This document shows, piece by piece, positions 46,958 to 63,067 of a DNA stretch of 64,000 bases (position 1 is the first letter of the stretch; the number at the start of each line of letters is the position of its first letter). Made by a program: the position numbers and the translations under genes. The notes below the pieces were generated by a model. That model saw only the letters and a program-made list of their open reading frames with translations, had not been told where the DNA came from and made no database searches. Source of the DNA: Portunus trituberculatus (taxonomy: Eukaryota > Arthropoda > Malacostraca > Decapoda > Portunidae); the NCBI RefSeq assembly GCF_017591435.1, contig NC_059294.1, forward strand, positions 4,542,501-4,606,500. Direction: 5' to 3'.

Positions 46958-47140
46958 AATCCACCTAACAAAAAATGGCCCACGTTTGTAATAAGTGTTA
47001 GGAAAGAGTATCAGTGGAAGGAATGAAGGAGTGAGAGACTGACAGGGAAATCCACCACACAAAAATGGCCCACGTTTGTAATAAGTGTTAGGAAAGAGTG
47101 TCAGTGAAAGGAATGAAGGGATGGGAGATTGAGAGGGAAA
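46958..47140. repeat. Tandem duplication, 91-bp unit, two copies
   Basis: Units start at 46958 and 47049 with AATCCACC, and share AAAATGGCCCACGTTTGTAA, AAGTGTTAGGAAAGAGT and GGAATGAAGG. High identity implies a fairly recent duplication. Confidence 0.87.
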
Positions 47141-48175
47141 ATAAACGAATGGGGTGGAAATGAACAACGAGGATGCAGCGTAAAACATGTTACTTTGCTG
47201 TACAATATGGAAGAGAGAGAGAGACAGAGACAGAGAGAGAGAGAAGCAGAGACAGAGACAGACAGACAGACAGACTTAAGTAGAAGAAAAAAAGAGAGTA
47301 CGAAAAGTGAGGGTGAACAGCAAGAGGGGGAAAGAGAGATGCAAAGAAGAAAAAGGAGAGAAAGTCAAATACGAAGAGAAGAAGGTAGAACGAATATGAG
47401 GGGAAGGAGGGAGCGACATGTTTAACAGGAGAAAATAGGAAGGGCGAGGGAAGCTGGAGAGTGGGGTAGCGTGTCTGAGGGGAGGCAGAGAGGCAGGCGG
47501 GGATGGGCGAGTGAGTGGGCCCGCTGAGGACGCAACATCGAGGGGAATAATGAATTTTTTTCGAGGTTGATTTAAGCGGATTACGAGAACAATAGGGATG
47601 GGAGAGTAAGGGATAGAAAGTATTGAAAAGGGGGAAGTAGTGATACGAGAACATGACAGCGAGATGAAAGAGAAGCGATGGGTAATAACGAGAAATATGA
47701 GTAGATTAAGAAAAAAAAAAAAAAGTAAGATTTCCTGGGAAGCGTATAGAAGGTTTGCATAAAGAGAAAAAAATAGGGAAGTAGTTATGAAAGAGAGACA
47801 TTGGATACGTAATAAGTGCAAAATATCTATAGATTAAGGTATAGAAAACTGATGAATATTGTAGATGAAAAAGAAAGTTGAATGACATCACTGCATATCT
47901 GTCTATTGTCTATCCACTGAACGGTATCAATAAAAAAAATATATATATATATGAAAAAAAGAATAAATCAAAGGATAATAAGGATATAGAAACGGGGAAT
48001 AGAAAATAAAACTCAACATATGGACATAAAAAAAAAAAAAATTGACGAACGGAAACCACTCTGAAAGGAGACATATTCGCTCTGACTAAAACAAAAGGAA
48101 GAAAAAAAATAACAGAAGTGCAAGCCTTAATGAGAGGTTACAACAGGTGATCAGGAGGAGTGTTTCTGGGGAAGA
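47141..48175. other. Gene-free purine-rich stretch
   Basis: GA and GACA runs at 47212-47276, then A/G-rich unique sequence. Nothing recognised. Confidence 0.5.
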
Positions 48176-48186
48176 GAGAGAGAGAG

Positions 48187-48249
<63 letters not shown>
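48176..48249. repeat. (GA)n microsatellite
   Basis: About 36 units with one interruption. Confidence 0.95.
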
Positions 48250-49693
<1,444 letters not shown>

Positions 49694-49735
49694 ATAACCG
49701 GAACTGGCGCTCCTCCCCTCCACCGCGCCCTTCCC

Positions 49736-49859
49736 CTGCAAGTGTTGTTGGCGGGAACACCGACCTCCTCTACCCGTCAGCGCCATACAGGCCTCTGGCA
49801 AATTCAGTTGTCAGGAGATTCGGAGGCAGGTCATCGAGAACCTAGGGACAGGAACAATC
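49736..49859 (+). CDS. Candidate exon, unrecognised product
   Basis: A complex GC-rich stretch follows a pyrimidine tract ending in CCCCTGCAAG and ends at a strong donor, CGATG|GTGAGTG. One frame is open across the interval and reads ...ASGKFSCQEIRRQV then IENLGTGTID, with the last codon split by the donor. Another frame is open too, so coding is not proven. An ATG lies directly at the donor, so this could also be a 5' exon ending just after the start codon. It is on the same strand as the exon at 1823, but nothing ties the two together. No family is recognised. Confidence 0.3.
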
Positions 49860-50918
49860 GATGGTGAGTGTGTGGCGTTAAGATGGACGCTTTGTCAGAA
49901 CAATGTAATACAGGCAAGGCTTTGGTGTTTTTTACTTTTCCAAAAAAAGATGTGTCCACTCACTGTTAAGATATTTCATTTGTTGGCACATCATGAGAAG
50001 CGGTTCATATACCTCCGACTGACACACTGCTGTAAGAGACTGTGATCATTAGATAGTGTCGACAGTCTTAAGCCTCAAAATTAAATTGAAATAAAGTTTT
50101 AATATTATATACTAAAAAAATCGGACACGCGAGTCATTGACAGTAACCCTCTCTTCTAGACAGGGATGAAGTGTGTCCCCCGCCATATTTCGATCACTCA
50201 TGTGGCAATCTTCATTCCTACGTACTTCTAGAAGAAAATCAAAACTACATGGATTGCTTCCCAACACCTTTTTTCCTTGTTTTGTGCTAAGCTCTGTACA
50301 CTAACCTGTCATGAACATACACAAACTACTTGAACTCTTAGTAAAGTAACAATAATGCCATGTGTCTGGTTTCCTCCTAACGCCTACCGCCCCTTCTCAC
50401 TGAAATTCCTGGTGCCCCTTCAATCTGCACTCAGGGCGACTGTAGCCTCTTCATTCTACCTGAGCTTACGTCTGGTTGTGTTCTGTAACGGCAACACAAA
50501 GAGTCAAATTGGAGAAGATGCAGTGGAGAGTCTGCAGGATCGCATGAGGGCCCTTGTGTAGCACTACAAGGAGGCCCTCAATACACTTCATTGTCTCTCC
50601 GCCCGCCACCAGCGCCACCTCAGTTAATTCAAGGTGAAATATTCTAACCATCCGCGCCAATGCCACCTCTTGCCAGTAGTATCTTTGCGTCTACCGTGTT
50701 GTTGAAAGGCTTTGTAACGATACCACACACGAAAAGCTATAGGTGTCAGGAAAATCAAGTGGGAAAAATGCAAGTTCTTCTCTATCATCGCACATATTTG
50801 CTTTTAACTAAAGAATTCCGAAATATTTTTAATAAAAATTCAACTTTTCGGAGGTTATCAAATTAGAGGGAAGTTTCTAACACAAGTAATATATATTTTC
50901 TTTAGGTTCCAGATGATT
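49860..50918. other. Gene-free stretch with a possible pseudogene patch
   Basis: A moderate-GC segment at 50355-50690 is open on either strand for about 65 codons (plus strand includes EDAVESLQDRMRALV before a stop). It may be a decayed exon. No family recognised. Confidence 0.35.
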
Positions 50919-50972
50919 GTTGTTGTTGTTGTTGTTGTTGTTCTAGTTGTAGCTGTAGTAGCAACAACAGCA

Positions 50973-51037
<65 letters not shown>

Positions 51038-51135
51038 TCTGGATGCAAAAATTATTCAGGGATGATCATGGGGAATATTTTTGGGCGTTAGTTAGGGAGA
51101 GCACCCCTGAATGTTATCTTGACCGTACCGGGAAA

Positions 51136-51194
<59 letters not shown>
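50919..51194. repeat. (TTG)n, (CA)n and (GA)n tracts
   Basis: TTG 50919-50942, CA 50974-51035, GA 51139-51194. Confidence 0.94.
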
Positions 51195-51197
<3 letters not shown>

Positions 51198-51443
51198 AAA
51201 GGGAGCAAAAGAATTCAAAAGTCACAAAAACAAGTCAAAGGTGAAAGTAAAAATAAAAGGAAAATGAAAAAAAAATGCTGTAAATCAGAAGGAAAAGAAA
51301 CTCGTACGCTGAAAGTTGCATCATTTCAATCAACATCGCATCATTAACAACACAACTCGTAACTTTTGAAACACATTATACTTTTACAACAGTCCTGCAG
51401 TCGTTGATGATCACTCAGATAGAATGACCAGAACATAGTACAA

Positions 51444-51533
51444 AGAGAGAGAGAGAGAGAGAGAGAGATTTTGTACCCAGTCATTCTCATTCATACTCAA
51501 AGGAAAGTAAAGTGGCTCATAGATAGATTTCAA

Positions 51534-51592
<59 letters not shown>
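51444..51592. repeat. (GA)n and (TC)n tracts in inverted arrangement
   Basis: GA 51444-51469 and TC 51537-51592 are complementary and 67 bases apart, so could fold back. Confidence 0.93.
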
Positions 51593-51596
<4 letters not shown>

Positions 51597-51860
51597 CACT
51601 GATCAGCACCCTCGTTCCTCCATAGTTAGCGAATCCTTTCACCTTTCATCGCCTTTCCTTTCACTTTCCCTCTCTCCACCTCTTGCTCCTCTCTTCCTTC
51701 TCCCAGCTCCCTCCACTCAGGCCTCTTATCCCTCACTCCTCTCACAACTCATCCATCTCGGTAACCTCTTTCAACCATATAACTCCATCTCTCTTTCTCT
51801 CTCTCTGTTTCTGTCTTTCTCCTCTCCTTAACCCTCACCTCTTCAAGTTTCCCGCTGTTG

Positions 51861-51867
<7 letters not shown>

Positions 51868-51935
<68 letters not shown>
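51868..51935. repeat. (TC)n microsatellite
   Basis: About 34 units in a pyrimidine-rich region starting at 51600. Confidence 0.95.
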
Positions 51936-51938
<3 letters not shown>

Positions 51939-52150
51939 CGTAGCTTCCTCCAATTTTCCTTTTTTTTAGCTTTTTTCCTGCACTTTTCTTTGATGGGCGG
52001 GTGAATTGTACTTACACTCCGTCGAGAACTTGAACGTTACTCTTTTATCTCATTTAATCATCCTTTGTTTTTCCCTCAAGGACAAAATGAGAGGTCTGCT
52101 ATGAAGGTATATATAAATGTTTCGGCTTATGTTTCTTCTGTATGTACTTG

Positions 52151-52527
<377 letters not shown>

Positions 52528-52707
52528 GCAGTACATAAAAGGCAGCGTATAACATCCGTCAACGTCTCTCGTGTTTTACAAACTATTTACAATGTTTTGT
52601 CATAAATAAATTATGTAAGTAATTCTTGGATGAGTGCTCGTTTATGCAGCAAAATATAACTTGTGCATCGCTGGCTAATTGAAGGTAATAAAAGGAAATC
52701 CCCAAGC

Positions 52708-53543
<836 letters not shown>

Positions 53544-53628
<85 letters not shown>
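53544..53628. repeat. (TC)n microsatellite
   Basis: About 42 units. Confidence 0.96.
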
Positions 53629-53630
<2 letters not shown>

Positions 53631-54230
53631 GATTTGTACACGAGAAGTTTAGCTTCTTAGATTTCTCGGTACAACTGAATTTCTTTTATTTGACTTTTGT
53701 TCATTTTGTTTTTATCATTCGTTTGAGCTTTATTGACTTGCTTGAGCGATAGCTATTCTGATCACGTATTTAGCACATTGTAAAGTAGTCTTAGCTTTGT
53801 AAAGTCAACCTCGATACAATTGAATTTGTATATTCTTTGATACTTTTCCCTTTTCTTCTCTTTCTTTGTAGTTAACGAGATCGATGGAGAAGATATATAA
53901 TTACACAGGGAGAGAAAGATGAGAAGGGGAGGAAGATGACATCGATAAAGTGCGAGTGACAAACAAAAAATGGGAAAAGAGGGTTGGGATGAAAGTGAGT
54001 GAGCCAAGTAGAGGTGGTAAATATTTGACCCGACATCCACATCGAAGACACCCTTTGTGCCCTCCCCTCCAGAAACATATGTTTGATGTGCTTAGGCCTA
54101 ACTGTCGTATTTAGGCTTAGCAGGCAGTGTGTACAGTCGATCCCAAGACGCTACCGCCGCGACACCCTGGTAATCTCGCTAATTACATGCTATTATAGTT
54201 TGTATGCTCGTAACGTCCATATGTGACAGC

Positions 54231-54234
<4 letters not shown>
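53629..54234. other. Gene-free stretch
   Basis: AT-rich; a moderate-GC patch at 54120-54180. No element recognised. Confidence 0.5.

Positions 54235-54280
<46 letters not shown>
54235..54280. repeat. (GT)n microsatellite
   Basis: About 23 units. Confidence 0.95.
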
Positions 54281-54284
<4 letters not shown>

Positions 54285-54824
54285 CTGGCTGATTGTCTGC
54301 TTCTTTGCTGGTCTGTGGAGTATAATGCCTTACAATGTTTGTGTTAATGCTTAGTGTATGCAGAGAAAATGTGCTTGCAAGGTGTTGTGAAGGGAAGCGT
54401 GGACTACTGGCTTTGTAGTCTGGTTAAGTTTGCTTTGTTGCGATAATGTGTATGTATTTCCGTGTTGTATGTAATATGTAGTAAGATATTTTGAATTACA
54501 ATTAGGTGAGGTAAGTATGCCGTCTGTGAGGGAAATGATGCATTACAACAAGGAGATTTTACTGAATTTTATCAATTATATAATATTTGTGTACTTATTC
54601 AAGACAAACATGTACACATATTGCCATAATTCTCAGCCGATAACCCTACAGCATTCTCTCAGGCCAGTGGGCAGCTAAATATTATCCCTTTACTTCATGT
54701 TCCGCCAATTACACTTCCCCTAAGTGACGCTCTTTTGACAAGCCGTGCATGCTGTAATATATTGCCTCTGCTTTCAGGGACACGTAGTCCACGCATAAGT
54801 AGTGTGCCTATGTGGGTATCTAAT

Positions 54825-54830
<6 letters not shown>
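54281..54830. other. Gene-free stretch
   Basis: AT-rich unique sequence. Nothing recognised. Confidence 0.5.
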
Positions 54831-54874
<44 letters not shown>

Positions 54875-54931
54875 TAATTTGTTGACTTTGATTATTTCTA
54901 ATTGCGAATGATTACAGGTAAGAATTTGCCT

Positions 54932-54993
<62 letters not shown>
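54831..54993. repeat. (GA)n and (CA)n tracts
   Basis: GA 54831-54870, CA 54935-54993. Confidence 0.95.
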
Positions 54994-54995
<2 letters not shown>

Positions 54996-55085
54996 TTGAC
55001 TGTGATTTGATTTGCTGTTTTGTTCCTTTGTTTTCCATGCGACAAACTTTCCTTTCATTTCATTTATAACCGTATATTTTCTTCA

Positions 55086-55087
<2 letters not shown>

Positions 55088-55160
<73 letters not shown>
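55088..55160. repeat. (AT)n microsatellite
   Basis: About 36 units. Confidence 0.96.
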
Positions 55161-55163
<3 letters not shown>

Positions 55164-55267
55164 TTGGCTTTCTCTTAATAATCTATAGACGATCCAATTT
55201 TACCCTTTGATTCCTCTTGCCAGCCACTCAGATTCTCCGCTTAGGTCTGATCTTTCATTTGTCTATT

Positions 55268-55270
<3 letters not shown>

Positions 55271-55329
<59 letters not shown>
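55271..55329. repeat. (TC)n microsatellite
   Basis: About 29 units. Confidence 0.95.
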
Positions 55330-55332
<3 letters not shown>

Positions 55333-55334
55333 CA

Positions 55335-55460
55335 GGGGGTGGTCTCTTAATGAGATGCAAATGCCACCCTCCGCCAGGGCCTGTTTGGGCAGCCGCGTAC
55401 CCGTCAGCAGAGAATCCACAGGGCCCATTAGACGTCGTAATTGGTTTTGTCTCATAATCT
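55335..55460. promoter_or_regulatory. Complex island with octamer and TAATTGG sites
   Basis: A repeat-free segment between (TC)n and (TGG)n tracts with CTTAATGAGATGCAAATG (a perfect ATGCAAAT octamer), CCGCCAGGGCC, ATTAGACGTC and GTAATTGG. It could be conserved non-coding DNA. No open frame of note. Confidence 0.3.
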
Positions 55461-55511
55461 AAAGGGGAGGGAGAGAGGCAGGGCAGCAGCAGTAGGAGAA
55501 GGAAGGGGAAG

Positions 55512-55553
55512 TGGTGGTGGTGGTGGTGGTGGTGGTGGTGGTGGTGGTGGTGG
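55512..55553. repeat. (TGG)n microsatellite
   Basis: About 14 perfect TGG units; the G-rich strand could form quadruplex-like structures. Confidence 0.95.
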
Positions 55554-55657
55554 AGGATGACTATGATACAGAAGACTCGACAAATTATGAAACAGACAAA
55601 GAGCTATTTATCTTTACGTATTTTGTTATTTTCTTGTTCATTTCGTTGACTTCATTT

Positions 55658-56058
<401 letters not shown>

Positions 56059-56398
56059 TAGACTGTAGCACATTAAGTGTTTCCATCCTCCACATTCTTT
56101 GATCATTGGTGTCCATTTTACATCAGGCTCTAATCTTCACCTCTGTCAGCCTTACGTATAATCGATTCTCATTATTTCATGGTGATGTTAATGTGAATTA
56201 TATCTCCCATTACATTCATTTGCTTATTTATTTTCCTTTCCTTGTTTAAGCTAATTGTTTGTGTGTTTTCTGTTTACTAATGTGGTATATTTAGTTTCTT
56301 CTACCAGGTCACATTTTCAATTTACCTTTTTTTATGTGTGTGTCCATCATGAAACCACCATCTTTTGTATCATCTCAAGCGTAAGAACAAACTCTGCT

Positions 56399-56592
56399 GA
56401 AACCCTTCAGTACCATGACTCGTTCCATATTCATTTTGGTTACTATATGGTGATTTGGTACACCTTCAAAAACTTATGTAAGGGGATTAAAATAGTGAAA
56501 ACTAGCCATTAATCTTCTGACCTCCATATACTCTTCCTAATGTCAATAAAATAATGTCATGGTAAAAATGCGTCCCAGTACTGAAGGATTAA
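56399..56592 (+). mobile_element. piggyBac-like MITE, copy C
   Basis: The left end AACCCTTCAGTACCATGAC carries a decayed TTAA; the right end is CCCAGTACTGAAGGATTAA with an intact TTAA. Shared blocks include CCATATTCATT, TGGTGATTTGGTACA, GCCATTAATCTTCTGACC and CTTCCTAATGTCAATAAAAT. Same orientation as copy A. Confidence 0.8.
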
Positions 56593-56942
56593 ACTAGCGA
56601 TTGATTCAAATGCATTCATGTGAGACAAGTCATAGGACAAAACCAAAAAAAAAAAAAAAAAAAAAAAGCAAAGCGAGAGGAAACAGGCTCGCTTGTTAAG
56701 AAAGAGAGACGCGAAAACAAATGGAAAGGAAGAGAGGGGGAAGCAGAAATGGCGAGAAACAAGGAAAGTCTGTTTGCAAGAGAGTGGAGGAGAGCGTGGA
56801 GTGAGGAAGAACGAGAGCAGAGCGAGGAGGGAGGGCCGCGGCAGGGCGCTAAGAGGAGGCAATGTCTAGGTGATGGTGACAAGGGTAAATGGCCTCTCGC
56901 GCTCTCTCTAGTGTCTCAGCTAATTGGTCTGTCCACAAGGTC

Positions 56943-56943
<1 letters not shown>

Positions 56944-57001
<58 letters not shown>
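56944..57001. repeat. (TC)n microsatellite
   Basis: About 29 units. Confidence 0.95.
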
Positions 57002-57004
<3 letters not shown>

Positions 57005-58414
57005 TATTTTAACTGTTTTATTTCTTGCCACTATGACTGATAAGAGTTCTGTAAGTATCAGTGGAGGAGCTCTAAAGTGATCTGTTCTGACACCGAGACA
57101 TCTTTGTAAAACCTAATGCCAGAACAAGTATTCTCGTAACATTTTTGTCAGAAGCAAACCATAAATCTTTTCTTCGCTGTTTAAGGGACGAGAAATACAC
57201 ATTTTCACGTACCCAAACTTTCTTTTACTGCCGTTAGCCGGTTTTCTGATTTGTACCGAAAAAGGGAAAAAAATAAAAACATTAGAAAATTCTATTCTTT
57301 ATTACCATAAAAATTAAGTAAAAGGGTACTTCAACATTGAACTGAGAGAAAAAAGTGGCCAGCTATTCACATCTCTGGACAAAGGAAGACTTTTCACATT
57401 GAATACACGGAAGAATTGCTCCAAAACAAAAGACAAAGTCTTGTGTCTGAACTTTTACAGTAGGATGAACGTATGAGCCGTTTGTATGAACGTGAGAGCG
57501 AAGGGAGAAGGAAGGACTCCGTGTTTGTCTGTAATGAAATGCAGAAAGACAAAACACTCAATGCGTTAATCTCCATGGATCCTTAAAAATATCTTCCGTT
57601 CACCTTTTAACTTTCTGTGAGGCTGCTTTCATGGGATCATTCTCCCAGCCAAGTGGAAAGCACAAAATACAGAGGAACACAGGTTATTTCCAGCAGTGTA
57701 ACATTTTTCTTTTCTTTGAATTTTAGTAATGTCGAAAGTAAAAGAAATAAATATCAGAGAAGAAAATGCCATGAACACTCTAAACTAATCAACTTGCTTT
57801 AATTAACAGGAGTGAGGCTTTAGTGGGCACCTACATAGGGTGTTCTCATGGCTATCAATTACCTAGGACAGAGCGGTATTCTTACATAGCATGAAGTTTG
57901 CGCTGTACAACATAATATGCTATACATCATACATAAATTCAGCTTAGAACCTCAAATTAGTACAGAAACTATTTCAAAGATTTATAGGCAAACATTCTTA
58001 TTCAGTCAGTGTTTATATCTGAGTTGGTAAGTACTCTTTGCACACAGAAAACTGTCTGCGGATTTTGCGTCAACATATTACTCCATATCACTTGTTAGGT
58101 ACGTCAAAAAAATATATATATATATATATCAAAAGGAAAAAAAATAAAAATGATGTTAGCTTGCACATCAAAACTGTCTACTGGTCAACACCTCACCAAC
58201 ACCTGAGGAGGGTGCAGGAATGAATGGCAGCTCACAAGAATTACTCCATCACCACCTTTGTTTATTTATTTTTTTTTTTTCCTTCCTCCTGCTCCTATAC
58301 TCTTTCTCTTCCTCATACTGGTCTTTCCCTTGCGGCTTCTCCCCATCGTGTTTTTCCCTTATCGTCCTCCTTCAGGTTTTCCCCTTTAACCACCTACATA
58401 CTGTGCGTACATCC
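57002..58414. other. Gene-free stretch
   Basis: AT-rich unique sequence with a short (AT)n at 58111-58128. Nothing recognised before the inverted repeat at 58416. Confidence 0.5.
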
Positions 58415-58415
58415 G

Positions 58416-58515
58416 GGTGGGTGGTGTAAAGAAACTCTCAGAAGAAGCCCTATGGGTGAAACGTTAGAGAAATAAAGTGCTCCTGCTCTCCCTGAGTTTC
58501 TTTACACCACCCACC
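58416..58515. mobile_element. Inverted repeat with hammerhead-like core, possible Penelope-type terminus
   Basis: A 22-bp perfect inverted repeat (58416-58437 and 58494-58515, GGTGGGTGGTGTAAAGAAAC / its complement) encloses 56 bases. Those begin with CAGAAGA (58439-58445), a GCCC-TAT-GGGT hairpin and GAAAC (58458-58462), followed by AATAAA at 58471. The order of CUGAUGA-like box, short stem II and GAAAC is that of minimal hammerhead ribozymes, which are known in terminal repeats of Penelope-like retroelements. The first box differs from CTGATGA at two positions, so self-cleavage is unlikely. Assignment is by motif only, and no Penelope reverse transcriptase lies in the window. Confidence 0.45.
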
Positions 58516-59509
58516 ACCCACCAATCTGTTCTACATTATTACAATGTGCGCACATCCCTTACCTATGCATCCCGTAGCCCATTTCTTCCTCCGCTCCTCA
58601 CCTCCCTCTTGAACCCTCTCTTTTTTCCTTCTGCAACTCTTACCACGGCGAGCCTCACTCCTATTACTTTGCTGCGCTCTTGAACTCGCTCCCCTTTCTT
58701 CTTTTGTTCTAAGACGTCTTCATATATTCGAATGCACTTCCGTTAACCACCTTCCTCTTCAGGTAAAACTTCTTATTCTTACGAGATTACTTTCCTCAGA
58801 GACTTTACAATGAGGTTTTTTTTTCTTTATTTTTTTGTCCTTCTGTATACTTCTCATTCACCTCCATCTTCTTCACTTTTTCCTCTTTTCCGTCGTTGTA
58901 CCCATCTTTGTCCCCACCGTCGTCCTGTTTCTCCTCTTGGAACATATCCTCCTAGCATTATTCTTTCTTCTTAGTTCTCGTTCTAGTCGTCCTCTTCCTT
59001 CCAGTCGTTACCGTAGTCGTCACCTTCCTCCACTTCCTCCTACTCCTTCTCCGCCTCCTCCTCCTCATCTTTCTCCTGCTACTCCTCTTCATCCTCCTTC
59101 TCTTCCTCCTCTTAATTTTTCGGTGTCACCTATACATTTTTAACTCCTTTTTTTTTGTTTTCTACATCCCTTCTTCCCTTCCGCCCAAGTAACCAAGTGA
59201 GGGCTGACCTACAAGCTGGTTCTGATAACTGATGAAGAATACTTGTTCGCATCCCGCGCTCAACTTTGATCCAATGATCGAAGTGGAGAACACAAAGACT
59301 GGTAGACTCTCGGCAGGGTGGCGGGACCGGAGCGAGAGTCCATTTGTTGATATTGCAATGCGTCTTTCCCTATTCATTTGCCAGTATTGCAATTGGTCTT
59401 CCTCCATTCAGACGCCCGCCCAGAGCGCATCAACCAAAAACACTATCCCTCCCTCTCCTTACATAGCCCACTTTCCCTTATGCCGCCCACTGCTCTCTAC
59501 GCCGTCACA

Positions 59510-59510
<1 letters not shown>
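58516..59510. other. Gene-free pyrimidine-rich stretch
   Basis: CTT/TCC-rich to 59110, then mixed sequence. No exon supported. Confidence 0.5.

Positions 59511-59590
<80 letters not shown>
59511..59590. repeat. (TC)n microsatellite
   Basis: About 40 units. Confidence 0.96.
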
Positions 59591-59594
<4 letters not shown>

Positions 59595-59747
59595 GTTTGC
59601 TAGTCCGCAGGGTATTCATTAAATGACAAAAAGTGCATTATTTTCCAATACTATATCGTTTGTTTGGATATTGTAACTGTAATTGAGTCTGATCTGTAAT
59701 TGATATACTAATTTCCTTTGCATTTTGTTATTTTATTTTAATGTCTT

Positions 59748-59751
<4 letters not shown>

Positions 59752-59818
<67 letters not shown>

Positions 59819-59947
59819 TGTGTGCGTGTGCGTGCGCGATTTTGTATTTGTATTAAATGTTTTTGCACTGCTAAGTTTGCCAATTAAAACACTACAACTA
59901 TTATTATAATTTCTACTACTACTGATACTACTACTCTTATTACTTTC

Positions 59948-60030
<83 letters not shown>

Positions 60031-60042
60031 GTGTGTGTGTGC

Positions 60043-60115
<73 letters not shown>

Positions 60116-60126
60116 CATGCGTGTGT
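59752..60126. repeat. (GT)n, (ACT)n, (GT)n block
   Basis: GT 59752-59830 with GC variants at the end, ACT 59949-60030, GT 60031-60126. Confidence 0.95.
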
Positions 60127-60258
60127 GCGTGCATAGTGTAGAGGGCGGGTAAGTATTACAGTTTCCGGTTGGCGGGTCTCGGGGATGTGGCTGCCCGTTC
60201 GCTGGAAAGGTACTCACGCTGACGACTCTTTGAAACTGCGTGACCGAAATCCACTTAC

Positions 60259-60349
60259 CTTGACGAAATGAGTGGTGCTGCCGAGCGAAGGGGAGGAGGA
60301 GGCGAGGGGCGAGACGGGGAGGGAAGGGGAAGTAGAGTAGCAGGAGCAT
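60259..60349 (-). CDS. Candidate first exon with leader-like start, minus strand
   Basis: On the minus strand an ATG opens a frame reading MLLLLYFPFPP then a basic, leucine-rich stretch and ...HHSFRQ. It stops at an excellent donor, CAAG|GTAAGTGG. The hydrophobic opening resembles a secretory leader, but the underlying DNA is pyrimidine-rich and would give Leu/Pro-rich peptide by chance. No continuation exon was found. Unrecognised and speculative. Confidence 0.17.
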
Positions 60350-60427
60350 GAAGAGCCAATATAGGACTTCAATTGGTCTCCTTTCTGTAAAAGTTTTTTT
60401 TTTTTTTTAAGTACGTCAGTCTGAAGG

Positions 60428-60429
<2 letters not shown>

Positions 60430-60500
<71 letters not shown>
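60430..60500. repeat. (TC)n microsatellite
   Basis: About 35 units. Confidence 0.96.
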
Positions 60501-60504
<4 letters not shown>

Positions 60505-60783
60505 CCCCAGTTACTTGCGCCTTTATTTGATACATTGTCCATTAAAAGTACCTCATTTATGTTGTAAACGAGGAAACTAGACATAAAGTGTGACTTGTGA
60601 AATTAGAGAAGTAAGTAGTCCGGATTCTGTTTTAAGTATCACCGTAATGATAGAAAAAGTGAAAAACTCAGTGAGCGTTGCATTTTATTCAATTTCAAAT
60701 CAAACTATAATAGAGTCTCTTGATACAAGTGGAATTTGTTTAGGAATCGGAATTTTAAAGTTAAAGTTCGTTGGTTGTAGTTC

Positions 60784-60956
60784 CGGAATCTGATGCTTTC
60801 CAGAACGTGAGCCAGGTGAACCCAACTCCCCACTGTGGCGCTCCAACCACACCAGTAACCTCCCAGGAAACGGCTTAAACTCAAGATCCTGAGCGAGACT
60901 CAATCTGCAGACCTTAGAAATGCCAGGCCTGCGCGTTACCACTGTACGCAAGCTAA
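60784..60956 (-). mobile_element. Degenerate tRNA-derived SINE
   Basis: On the minus strand, TAGCTTGCGTACAGTGGTAA resembles an A-box region (60939-60950). AGATTGAGTCTC (60895-60906) is a decayed B box (GGTTCGANTCC). The body contains GTTTAAGCCGTTTCCTGGG, TGGAGCGCCACAGTGGGG and TTCACCTGGCTCACG. Layout and length fit a tRNA-headed SINE distinct from the other three. The 3' boundary is uncertain. Confidence 0.65.
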
Positions 60957-62920
<1,964 letters not shown>

Positions 62921-63067
62921 AGGAGGAGGAGGAGAAGAAGAAGAAGAAGAAGAAGAAGAAGAAGAAGAAGAAGAAGAAGAAGAAGAAGAAGAAGAAGAAG
63001 AAGAAAAAAAGAAGTAGAAGGAGGAGGAAGAGGAAAGAAGAAAAAAAATGGAAGAAGAAGAAGAAAG
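62921..63067. repeat. (GAA)n microsatellite with GGA variants
   Basis: Core GAA run 62934-63006, purine-only shoulders to 63067. Confidence 0.94.
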
